Source: Oscillospiraceae bacterium (GTDB lineage: Bacteria > Bacillota > Clostridia > Oscillospirales > JAKOTC01). Taken from it: 12,436 bases of DNA. The notes beneath the pieces are model-generated. The model was not told the DNA's origin. It did not search any database and saw only the letters and a program-made list of their open reading frames with translations. The DNA is taken from positions 1-12,436 of the forward strand of contig DAOPZJ010000066.1 of assembly GCA_035353335.1 (NCBI GenBank), in the 5' to 3' direction. Positions 6,039 through 12,436 of the stretch are shown here, piece after piece (the first letter of the stretch is position 1; each line of letters opens with the position of its first letter). The translations under genes and the position numbers were made by a program.

Positions 6039-8672
6039 ATGAGTCAAAAGTTTATTTATTTGTTTTCCGAAGGAAGCGGAAAAATGCGCGAGCTGCTGGG
6101 CGGAAAAGGCGCCAACCTCGCCGAAATGACAAACCTCGGAATGCCCGTACCACAGGGTTTTACCATTACGACCGAGGCCTGCACGAAATATTATGAGGAC
6201 GGCAAGAAAATTGCCCCCGAAATCGAAAAAGATATCTATGCCAATATCGCCACCATGGAAAAGATCTGCGGCAAAAAGCTCGGCGACGCCAAGAACCCGC
6301 TGCTTGTCTCCGTCCGCTCCGGCGCGCGCGCCTCGATGCCCGGCATGATGGACACGATTCTGAACCTCGGCCTGAACGACACCGTCGTCGAAGGGCTCTC
6401 CGCGCTGACCCAGAATCCCCGCTTTGCCTATGACAGCTATCGCCGCTTCATCCAGATGTTCTCCGACGTCGTCATGGAGCTCTCCAAGAAGGACTTCGAA
6501 AAGATCATCGACAAAGTCAAGGAAAAGCGCGGCATCACGCTCGACCTCGATCTCACCGCCGACGACATGAAAGACCTCGTCGTCAAATTCAAGGCGTATT
6601 ATAAAGAAAAGCTCGGTTCGGATTTCCCGACCGACCCCAAAGTCCAGCTGATGGAAGCCGTCAAAGCGGTCTTCCGCTCCTGGGATAACCCCCGCGCGAT
6701 CTATTACCGCAAGGAAAACGATATTCCGTCGTCCTGGGGCACCGCAGTCAACGTCCAGTCGATGGTATTCGGCAACATGGGCATCACTTCCGGCACCGGC
6801 GTCGCCTTTACGCGCAACCCGGCCACCGGCGAAAAGAAGCTCTACGGCGAATTTTTGATGAATGCGCAGGGCGAAGACGTCGTCGCGGGCATCCGCACCC
6901 CGCAGACCATCGACCAGCTCAAAGAAGTCATGCCCGACGTCTACAACCAGTTCGTCGAGATCGCAAACAACCTCGAAAAACACTACCGCGATATGCAGGA
7001 CATGGAATTCACAATCGAAAACGGAAAACTCTACATGCTCCAGACCAGAAACGGCAAACGCACCGCGGTCGCCGCGCTCAAAGTCGCCGTCGATCTCGTC
7101 GCCGAGGGGATGTTATCTAAAGAAGAAGCCGTTTTGAAAGTGGAGCCCAAACAGCTTGACGCGCTTTTGCATCCGCAGTTTGACGCAGCCGCTTTAAAAA
7201 AAGCCAAACCGATCGCCGCCGGACTCAACGCCTCGCCGGGAGCTGCCTGCGGACAGGTTTGCTTCACCGCCGAAGATGCGATCAAAGCGCACAAAGCCGG
7301 TAAAAAAGTCGTTCTCGTCCGTCTCGAAACCTCTCCGGAGGATATCGAGGGCATGGCGTCCTCTCAGGGCATCCTGACCGTGCGCGGCGGCAGAACCTCC
7401 CACGCGGCAGTCGTCGCGAGGGGTATGGGCACCTGCTGCGTCGCGGGCTGCGGCGATATCAAGATTGACGAACACGCCAAGACCTTCACGGTTGACGGCA
7501 AAACGATTTACCATGAGGGCGACTTCATCTCTCTTGACGGCACCACAGGCAATGTCTACGGTGAAGCGATTCCGACCGTTGAAGCCACGATCACAGGCGA
7601 CTTCCAGACCTTTATGGCCTGGGCCGACGCCATCCGCAAGCTCAAGGTCAGAACCAATGCCGACACCCCGCGCGACGCCGCTCAGGCGATCAAATTCGGC
7701 GCGGAAGGCATCGGCCTCTGCCGCACCGAGCATATGTTCTTCGACAGCGACCGTATCATGCCGATGCGCGAGATGATTGTCGCGAAGACCGAGGAACAGC
7801 GCAGAAAGGCGCTCGAAAAGCTCCTTCCGATGCAGCGCAGCGATTTCGAAGGCATTTATGAAGCCATGCAGGGTTATCCGGTCACCATCCGTTACCTGGA
7901 TCCGCCGCTGCACGAATTCCTGCCCACCGAAGAAAAAGATATCGAAGCGCTGGCCAAGGAACTCGGCCTGACCGTCGCAGATCTCAAACAAGTCATTTCC
8001 GACCTGCACGAGTTCAACCCGATGATGGGTCACCGCGGCTGCCGTCTGGCCGTCTCCTATCCGGAGATCGCCGAGATGCAGACCAGAGCCGTCATCGAAG
8101 CGGCCCTGAACACGCAAAAACGCCATCCCGAGTGGAAGATGGTCCCCGAGATCATGATCCCGCTGGTCGGCGACGTCAAGGAACTCGCGTTTGTCAAGAG
8201 AATTGTCGTTGAAATCGCGGACAAGCTCATCAAGGCGTCGGGCATCGACATGAAATATTCGGTCGGCACCATGATCGAAATTCCGAGAGCTGCAGTCACT
8301 GCCGACGATATCGCCAAGGAGGCCGAGTTCTTCTCCTTCGGCACCAACGACCTGACCCAGATGACCTTCGGCTTCTCCCGTGACGACGCCGCAAAATTCC
8401 TCGGCGCCTATTATGAGAAGAAGATCTATGAATCCGACCCGTTCGCGCGGCTCGACCAAATCGGCGTCGGCAAATTGGTCAAGATGGCCGTTGACCTCGG
8501 CAAACAGACCCGCCCGACCATCAAGCTGGGCATCTGCGGCGAACACGGCGGCGACCCGAGCTCCATCGAATTCTGCCACAAGACCGGCTTGAATTACGTC
8601 TCCTGCTCTCCCTTTCGCGTTCCGATCGCGCGTCTCGCAGCAGCGCAGGCAGAAATTAAATATCCAAGATAA
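6039..8672 (+). CDS. ppdK: Pyruvate,phosphate dikinase
   Basis: This cytoplasmic enzyme interconverts pyruvate, ATP and phosphate with phosphoenolpyruvate, AMP and pyrophosphate. In anaerobes it often acts as a PPi-linked glycolytic or gluconeogenic step. The protein has 877 residues, the normal length. Visible features: GGKGANLAEM (21-30) and RSGARASMPGMMDTILNLG (from about 92) of the ATP-grasp nucleotide domain; the swivelling phosphohistidine domain with GGRTSHAAV, catalytic His at residue 455 as in C. symbiosum PPDK; and the PEP/pyruvate TIM barrel with IRYLDPPLHEFLP, GTMIEIPRAA, FGTNDLTQMTFGFSRDD and the catalytic Cys833 in GICGEHGGDP. An in-frame TTG at 5994 adds 15 codons, but GGAGG at 6027-6031 places the start at ATG 6039. 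It has its own promoter and terminator; no PPDK regulatory protein gene is nearby. Confidence 0.98.
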   Translation: MSQKFIYLFSEGSGKMRELLGGKGANLAEMTNLGMPVPQGFTITTEACTKYYEDGKKIAPEIEKDIYANIATMEKICGKKLGDAKNPLLVSVRSGARASMPGMMDTILNLGLNDTVVEGLSALTQNPRFAYDSYRRFIQMFSDVVMELSKKDFEKIIDKVKEKRGITLDLDLTADDMKDLVVKFKAYYKEKLGSDFPTDPKVQLMEAVKAVFRSWDNPRAIYYRKENDIPSSWGTAVNVQSMVFGNMGITSGTGVAFTRNPATGEKKLYGEFLMNAQGEDVVAGIRTPQTIDQLKEVMPDVYNQFVEIANNLEKHYRDMQDMEFTIENGKLYMLQTRNGKRTAVAALKVAVDLVAEGMLSKEEAVLKVEPKQLDALLHPQFDAAALKKAKPIAAGLNASPGAACGQVCFTAEDAIKAHKAGKKVVLVRLETSPEDIEGMASSQGILTVRGGRTSHAAVVARGMGTCCVAGCGDIKIDEHAKTFTVDGKTIYHEGDFISLDGTTGNVYGEAIPTVEATITGDFQTFMAWADAIRKLKVRTNADTPRDAAQAIKFGAEGIGLCRTEHMFFDSDRIMPMREMIVAKTEEQRRKALEKLLPMQRSDFEGIYEAMQGYPVTIRYLDPPLHEFLPTEEKDIEALAKELGLTVADLKQVISDLHEFNPMMGHRGCRLAVSYPEIAEMQTRAVIEAALNTQKRHPEWKMVPEIMIPLVGDVKELAFVKRIVVEIADKLIKASGIDMKYSVGTMIEIPRAAVTADDIAKEAEFFSFGTNDLTQMTFGFSRDDAAKFLGAYYEKKIYESDPFARLDQIGVGKLVKMAVDLGKQTRPTIKLGICGEHGGDPSSIEFCHKTGLNYVSCSPFRVPIARLAAAQAEIKYPR

Positions 8673-8674
8673 TG

Positions 8675-8722
8675 TAGGGGCGAATCCGATTCGCCCGCGT
8701 TAGTTCACAGTTCGCAGTTAAC
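8675..8722. repeat. Short intergenic repeat: hairpin plus heptamer array
   Basis: Directly after the ppdK stop lies a perfect 9-bp inverted repeat, GGGCGAATC-C-GATTCGCCC (8678-8696), preceded by GTAG. It is followed by three tandem 7-bp units, AGTTCAC, AGTTCGC and AGTTAAC (8702-8722). There is no T-run, so the hairpin is not a typical terminator. The form is that of small dispersed repeats seen between genes in many Bacillota. A half copy, GGGGCGAAT, recurs at 10491-10499. Confidence 0.6.
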
Positions 8723-8751
8723 AGGTAAACTTCCGATAATGTGCAACACGA

Positions 8752-8784
8752 CGCCCGTGGCTTATGCCGCGGGCGCTTTTTTTT
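8752..8784 (+). terminator. Rho-independent terminator of ppdK
   Basis: A 10-bp stem (8752-8761 with 8766-8775, one G:T pair) around the loop TTAT is followed by eight consecutive T (8777-8784). It is 80 nt after the ppdK stop. The minus strand has no matching T-run, so it works in one direction. Confidence 0.93.
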
Positions 8785-8830
8785 CTACGGCTTGATTTTA
8801 AATGAATGTTCTTTTCGAAGCTTTATCCTG

Positions 8831-9547
8831 TTAAATTGCCGTTCCGAACCGCTCAATATCTGTAAACGAAATGACTTTCCCGCGCGAAAACAACTTGTTC
8901 GGCGGAAGCGCTGCAAGCCCGTACATGCCTGACAACGTATGGCAGGCGGCGATAAAGTCGGTTGGATCGACTTCGGCGGGAATGGCGAGCGCAGGGGGTA
9001 TGGCGGGCGATACCCGGTCGACGGTCATTCCGGCGGCGAAGAAATCCGGCGCGTTTGTAAAAATGACAGCACGCTGAATTTTCTCCGCGGGCGGTGCGCC
9101 GAGTCCGGCGAGCCCCGAAAAAGAGATGATCATATTGCAGTCGGAAAGAGCCTCAAAACCGCTGTTTGCGTCTATGAGAACTGTTTCGCAAAGCCGCTCG
9201 AACCGCATGACCATCGACCGGTCGCCGGAAGGCTCGATCACACCGATCATACCTCCGATGTAGCAGGCGCAGCGCATAGCCGTATTCAGCAGCACTTCCC
9301 TGATATAAACATCAGGCGAAAAGTAGACGATTTCGGGCAGCCGGATTCCGCCTGCGACCGGACGCGGGCACATAAACGGGCGCATTTGTTCAAACAACAG
9401 CGACTCCGCTTCGCCGTCGCGCCCCGGCCGAAGGTAAACCTCATAATAACGCACCGCGCCCGCACGGCACTGTGCGATCTCAACGCTGCTGCGCGCGGGC
9501 TGCCCTTTTAAAAACGCAGGGCGCGCCACTCTTAATATCCCGAACAC
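8831..9547 (-). CDS. Hypothetical protein, 238 residues, family not recognised
   Basis: I do not recognise this protein. It reads as a cytoplasmic alpha/beta protein with no signal peptide or clear membrane helix. A hydrophobic strand followed by small residues appears at about 122-128 (VLIDANSG) and another at 138-148 (MIISFSGLAGL). There is a second strand, AVIFTNAPDFF, at about 159-169, and a proline-rich stretch, SPAIPPALAIP, at about 179-189. Cysteines are scattered without a CxxC pair. The start is a GTG at 9547 preceded by GAGGGTGG; a second GTG seven codons in is possible. Its coding character is supported by length and ordinary composition, whereas the opposite-strand frame is rich in Arg, His and Asp like a shadow. 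It is convergent with ppdK and divergent from ttcA, so it is a single-gene unit. No terminator was seen after it. Confidence 0.65.
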   Translation of the reverse strand: MFGILRVARPAFLKGQPARSSVEIAQCRAGAVRYYEVYLRPGRDGEAESLLFEQMRPFMCPRPVAGGIRLPEIVYFSPDVYIREVLLNTAMRCACYIGGMIGVIEPSGDRSMVMRFERLCETVLIDANSGFEALSDCNMIISFSGLAGLGAPPAEKIQRAVIFTNAPDFFAAGMTVDRVSPAIPPALAIPAEVDPTDFIAACHTLSGMYGLAALPPNKLFSRGKVISFTDIERFGTAI

Positions 9548-9590
9548 CGCCCCACCCTCTGTGTCATTGTTCTTATCAGAATATGCGGAC

Positions 9591-9625
9591 GAATTCAGAA
9601 TTAAGAATTCAGAAATCAGAGTTTC
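9591..9625. repeat. Heptamer tandem array between the hypothetical gene and ttcA
   Basis: Five 7-bp units in a row read GAATTCA, GAATTAA, GAATTCA, GAAATCA and GAGTTTC. Decay increases toward the right. The unit length matches the AGTTCAC-type heptamers after ppdK, although the sequence differs. It lies in the divergent intergenic region, upstream of the ttcA promoter. Confidence 0.6.
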
Positions 9626-9667
9626 ATATTTTAAATCTTTTGTATCTGTACTCCGAATTTTCCTCCC

Positions 9668-9703
9668 TTGCTCCGCTCAGGAAAATGTGATATATTATTT
9701 TCC
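9668..9703 (+). promoter_or_regulatory. ttcA promoter with a flanking dyad
   Basis: TTGCTC (9668-9673), a 17-nt spacer and TATATT (9691-9696) preceded by TGA form an extended -10 promoter. The inverted repeat GGAAAAT-N10-ATTTTCC (9680-9686 and 9697-9703) brackets the -10. The predicted start near 9703 leaves only about 14 nt before the ATG, just enough for the ribosome binding site. Confidence 0.6.
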
Positions 9704-9716
9704 GGGAGGTGAGGGC

Positions 9717-10430
9717 ATGCAAAAGGTCTTGAGCTTGGTCCGCAAAGCGGTACAGGAATATGATATGATCGCAGACGGAGATAAGATCGCGGTCGGCGTC
9801 TCGGGCGGCAAAGACAGCATGCTGACCCTGACCGCCCTGAACGAACTGCGCCGTTTTTACCCTGTTAAATATGATGTTGTCGCTGTCCTGATTGACCTGC
9901 GTTTTGACGGAACCGACACCGACTGCACAGGAATTCAAACGTATTGCGATTCAATCGGCGTGCCCTTTCATATCAAGCGCACCGACATCGGGCAGATTGT
10001 TTTCGATGTTCGAAAAGAGGAAAACCCCTGCTCGCTCTGCGCCAAAATGCGGCGCGGCGCGCTGCATGATTTTGCAAAAGAACTCGGCTGCAACAAAATT
10101 GCCCTCGGCCACCATGCGGATGATGCCGCCGAAACTTTTATGATGAATGTTTTCATCGAAGGCCGCATCGGCTGCTACAGCCCGGTGACTTATCTGTCGC
10201 GAAAAGACATCACGGTCATTCGCCCGCTTTCGTGGATGCGCGAATGGGAAGTCGCCTCTGCGGTCAAGCGGCTCGGAATTCCGGTGATGAAAAATAAATG
10301 CCCGCACGACCACGAAGGTCAGCGCAAGCAGATGAAATCGTTTTTAACGGAATTGGCGAAAACACGTTTCCCGCAGGCGCAAGAGCGTATTCTCGGCGCC
10401 ATGCGCCGCGGCCATATCTGCGGGTGGTAA
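9717..10430 (+). CDS. ttcA: TtcA-like tRNA 2-thiocytidine biosynthesis protein
   Basis: This is a 237-residue PP-loop ATPase of the TtcA/TtuA group. In TtcA the protein activates cytidine 32 of tRNA with ATP and inserts sulphur with the help of a [4Fe-4S] cluster. The PP-loop SGGKDS is at 29-34. The cluster cysteines are visible as CSLC (105-108) and Cys195 in KNKCPHD, matching the two-plus-one pattern of TtcA. GHHADDAAETF (131-141) is the conserved ATPase motif of this group. An upstream in-frame start would add 52 residues encoded by the heptamer array and promoter, so it is rejected. ATG 9717 has GGAGG at 9705-9709, 7 nt upstream. The exact modified base is inferred from the family. Confidence 0.9.
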   Translation: MQKVLSLVRKAVQEYDMIADGDKIAVGVSGGKDSMLTLTALNELRRFYPVKYDVVAVLIDLRFDGTDTDCTGIQTYCDSIGVPFHIKRTDIGQIVFDVRKEENPCSLCAKMRRGALHDFAKELGCNKIALGHHADDAAETFMMNVFIEGRIGCYSPVTYLSRKDITVIRPLSWMREWEVASAVKRLGIPVMKNKCPHDHEGQRKQMKSFLTELAKTRFPQAQERILGAMRRGHICGW

Positions 10431-10458
10431 ACACTTGAAAATATTACTATAAAACCAA

Positions 10459-10483
10459 CACGGCGGCAAACTTTGCCGCCGTG
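10459..10483 (-). terminator. Probable terminator of the gntR-ABC operon
   Basis: A perfect 12-bp inverted repeat (CACGGCGGCAAA and its complement, one central base) lies between ttcA and the permease gene, which converge here. On the minus strand it is followed by TTGGTTTTATAG, a modest T-tract. On the plus strand there is no T-run, so it can only poorly end ttcA. Confidence 0.6.
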
Positions 10484-10504
10484 CCCTATCGGGGCGAATT
10501 CATC

Positions 10505-11173
10505 TCAGAAATCGCGTTTGGAATATACTTTCACAGAGATCGCATAGGAGAGCACTAACAGACCGGCCCCCAAAGCAACCATTCCCCCGCTGATGAACAA
10601 CAGATTCTTTGAAGCATACTCCAAAAAATTGAGGGCCAGCCGCTCATTCCCCGGAAGCATCGAAATCCCGGAAAATCCCCCAAACATAATTCCGAAAAAC
10701 CCTATGGGCAGATAGAAACCCCAAAACTTTCCCTTTTGATATCCGAGCCGGAAAAGTACGGGAAACATGAATAAATTAAAAACGGCATACAGCAGAACAC
10801 TCAGTGCCATAATGGTCAAATACCATTCCAACGACAAATACCATTTTGACAACGCCACGAGGTTGACGAGGGGCAGGATGGCGATGCCCATGACCATTCC
10901 GCAAAACAGCAAAATTAATGATAACGCGAACCGACCCGCGACGACTTCTTTCCGTTTTACGGGTAAAGTCAGATACAGCTTATTCAACTCCCCTTTTTCT
11001 TCTACGGCAAAAGGGTTAATTGAAAAACTCAGGCAAAAAATCACGCATAGCGGAATCACTAACAGCGGCGTATATAACCAGCCGAAAACAAACACGAAAA
11101 CCGGCAATATCGGGAATCGGATTTGGTATACTTTCATTGCCCTCCAATCGAGGGCGATCATTTTTCGAATCAT
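10505..11173 (-). CDS. ABC-2 type transporter permease
   Basis: This 222-residue membrane protein has about six predicted helices, roughly at residues 20-33, 34-50, 82-108, 117-141, 150-170 and 190-213. Between helices 2 and 3 lies the segment VEEKGELNKLYLTLPVKRKEVVAGR, the hallmark of small ABC-2 permeases (ABC2_membrane_5 family), in which an LP-x-x-R motif precedes the third helix. It would form a homodimer with the ATPase encoded just upstream. Its ATG overlaps the ATPase stop as ATGA, so the two are translationally coupled. The substrate is unknown. Related systems (ytr, bcr-type) act in resistance to envelope-active peptides or in cell-envelope stress. Confidence 0.88.
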   Translation of the reverse strand: MIRKMIALDWRAMKVYQIRFPILPVFVFVFGWLYTPLLVIPLCVIFCLSFSINPFAVEEKGELNKLYLTLPVKRKEVVAGRFALSLILLFCGMVMGIAILPLVNLVALSKWYLSLEWYLTIMALSVLLYAVFNLFMFPVLFRLGYQKGKFWGFYLPIGFFGIMFGGFSGISMLPGNERLALNFLEYASKNLLFISGGMVALGAGLLVLSYAISVKVYSKRDF

Positions 11174-12024
11174 AATGTCTCTCCGTTTCTGCTCATATGA
11201 ACCATAATATCTTCTAACGTCACCGTTTCAATTACAACCTCCGGCGGAAATCCGCCCGTTTCGGTCACTTCGATCATGCCCTCAAAACCGGCGGTATGTT
11301 CCCGAAGACCGATCATGCTCTTTCGTTTATCCTGCGGCAAATCTCCTTCGCCGCCTCTGATCAGGCAATATTTTTCGGTCAGCTCGTCTTTCAATCCGCT
11401 GTACACAATACGTCCGTCTTGAATGTAGATAATGTAGTCGGCAATCTTCTCAAGATCGCTTGTGATATGGGTGGAAAAGAAGATGGTTCGGTCCTCCTCA
11501 ACCAAATAATCCCGAAAAACGTCCAGCATCTCGTCTCGCATCACGGGATCCAGCCCGGAAGTCGGCTCGTCGAGCAGCAGCAGTTTTGCGTCATGGGATA
11601 AGGTGACCGCCATGCCGAGTTTCATTTTCATCCCGCGTGACATCGCCTTAAACTTTTGTTTGGGGTCAAGCGAAAATTTTGCAAGGTATTGGTGATAAGC
11701 CTTGCTGTCCCACTGCCGATAAAAGGGCTTCACGGCTCTTTCGATATCGATGGGATTCCAGTCCTCTTGAAAATACGGCTGGTCAAACAGTACCCCGAGT
11801 TCCTCTTTCAACGATTCATCGTCGCCGGATTTACCCAACACTTCAATTTCTCCGCTGTCTTTTAAGGCCATATTCAGCATCAGTTTCATTGTCGTAGTTT
11901 TTCCTGCACCGTTTTGACCGATAAACCCGCAGATATACCCGCTCGGCACCGAAAAACTGATGCCGTCCAGCAAAAAATTCTTATATCTCTTTGACAGATT
12001 CTTTATTTCAATCGCGTTGTTCAT
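11170..12024 (-). CDS. ABC transporter ATP-binding protein, YtrB-like
   Basis: This 284-residue ATPase would power the permease encoded next to it. Walker A GQNGAGKTT is at 36-44, the Q-loop glutamine at 82 (LFDQPYF) and Walker B with LLLLDEPTSGLD at 148-159. The switch histidine is His186 in FFSTHI. The signature motif is AMSRGMKMKLG (128-138) rather than LSGGQ. This departure is usual in YtrB/BcrA-type exporters, so it is not a defect. A C-terminal extension of about 70 residues follows the nucleotide domain. The ATG overlaps the gntR stop and the gene's own stop overlaps the permease start, both as ATGA. Confidence 0.95.
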   Translation of the reverse strand: MNNAIEIKNLSKRYKNFLLDGISFSVPSGYICGFIGQNGAGKTTTMKLMLNMALKDSGEIEVLGKSGDDESLKEELGVLFDQPYFQEDWNPIDIERAVKPFYRQWDSKAYHQYLAKFSLDPKQKFKAMSRGMKMKLGMAVTLSHDAKLLLLDEPTSGLDPVMRDEMLDVFRDYLVEEDRTIFFSTHITSDLEKIADYIIYIQDGRIVYSGLKDELTEKYCLIRGGEGDLPQDKRKSMIGLREHTAGFEGMIEVTETGGFPPEVVIETVTLEDIMVHMSRNGETL

Positions 12025-12398
12025 TTTATCGTTCCCTCCGTCTCATCCAATAGATGATGTAAATCCGCCGTTGTCAGCCCCGCCAGTTTGCCCTGTCGGA
12101 CGGCAGTTGCCATCGCGGTTTTCGTCTCCGCCAGATGCTTTGCTTTAATCAAATCGCCGTTAATCCGCTTGACATAGCAGCCCTTTCCCGGCACGGTTTG
12201 AATGTAGCCCTCAAGTTCCAAATCGTTATAAGCCCGCGTGGTGGTGATCACGCTGACTTTTAAATCGCGCGCAAACTGCCGGATCGACGGCAGCAGCTCG
12301 TTTTCGGGCAGTTCGCCCGATAAGACCGAGGCCTTGATCTGTTCCTTGATTTGCTCGTAGATCGGTACGCCAGATTGATAAGCCAGCACGATCCGCAT
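12021..12398 (-). CDS. GntR-family regulator, YtrA subfamily
   Basis: This 125-residue protein has the GntR winged helix at the N terminus: VPIYEQIKEQIKASVLSGEL (11-30), the turn LPSIRQFARDLKVS (36-49) and TTRAYNDLELEGYIQTVPGKGCYV (53-76). A short C-terminal tail, rather than a ligand-binding domain, marks the YtrA subfamily. Such proteins usually repress their own operon with a downstream ABC transporter, exactly the arrangement here. A GTG at 12410 is in frame, but GGGTGAT, which pairs with the 16S rRNA end, sits 7 nt before ATG 12398; this ATG gives the family-typical start MRIVLAYQSG. A TATAAA at 12423-12428 could be its -10; the -35 and any operator lie off the window. Confidence 0.93.
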   Translation of the reverse strand: MRIVLAYQSGVPIYEQIKEQIKASVLSGELPENELLPSIRQFARDLKVSVITTTRAYNDLELEGYIQTVPGKGCYVKRINGDLIKAKHLAETKTAMATAVRQGKLAGLTTADLHHLLDETEGTIK

Positions 12399-12436
12399 CA
12401 ATACAATCACCCTTTCACAGGTTTTATAGATATTTA

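Noticed and set aside
6009..6983. Minus-strand open frame (324 codons) over the ppdK start
   Set aside because: Composition is typical of an antisense shadow (Asp/Val/Gly/Phe-rich) and it covers the ppdK promoter and first domain; no ribosome binding site was seen.
7194..8579. Long minus-strand open frame (461 codons) opposite ppdK
   Set aside because: It lies wholly within ppdK in antisense, is rich in Asp, Gly, Arg and Phe, has no family motif, and is explained by the GC-rich third positions of ppdK.
8939..9511. Plus-strand open frame (190 codons) opposite the hypothetical gene
   Set aside because: Rich in Arg, His, Asp and Gly with no hydrophobic core pattern. The minus-strand frame is longer and better composed, although both are unproven.
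9561..9716. 52-residue N-terminal extension of TtcA
   Set aside because: It translates the heptamer array and promoter and lacks a ribosome binding site; ATG 9717 has a strong one and gives a normal TtcA start.
11551..11586. Unusual ABC signature (SRGMK instead of SGGQ) considered as a defect
   Set aside because: This variant is standard in YtrB/BcrA-type ATPases, and all other ATPase motifs are intact. Positions given are approximate to the motif region.

Overview
The window looks like chromosomal DNA of a Gram-positive anaerobe of the Bacillota, most likely an uncultured member of the class Clostridia (Oscillospirales-like). This is inferred from strong AGGAGG-type ribosome binding sites, TTG and GTG starts, extended -10 promoters, a pyruvate,phosphate dikinase (PPDK) with its catalytic histidine at the same number as the Clostridium symbiosum enzyme, a PadR/DUF2812 pair and a YtrA-type GntR/ABC operon. 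No rRNA, tRNA, CRISPR array, transposase or phage gene was seen. All calls come from reading the sequence; no database search was run.

Positions 1-3828 (minus strand) hold a DNA-repair block. Two adjacent RadC-family genes are followed by uvrB with very short spacing or overlap, then by the start of uvrA, which runs off the left edge. The first RadC copy has lost the metal-binding residues of its JAMM motif; the second keeps them. A roughly 115-bp element of three consecutive hairpins lies between uvrB and uvrA. The promoter upstream of the block is unusually rich in inverted repeats and is divergent from a small class I methyltransferase gene at 4025-4606.

Positions 4694-5690 hold a bidirectional terminator, a decayed DUF2812 membrane-protein gene (one stop codon and two frameshifts) and an intact padR regulator translated from a TTG codon. 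The padR promoter carries two PadR-like dyads, one filling the -35/-10 spacer and one just downstream of the -10. This suggests autoregulation by a regulator whose partner has died.

Positions 5958-8784 form a one-gene transcription unit for PPDK (ppdK) with a well-defined promoter and terminator. Between them and ttcA lies a minus-strand gene for a 238-residue protein I do not recognise. Short dispersed repeats, including two different heptamer arrays, sit at both sides of that gene. ttcA (9717-10430) encodes a TtcA-like tRNA 2-thiolation enzyme.

Positions 10459-12398 (minus strand) form a tight operon, gntR - ABC ATPase - ABC permease, in which each gene overlaps the next by ATGA. It resembles the ytr-type systems that respond to cell-envelope stress.
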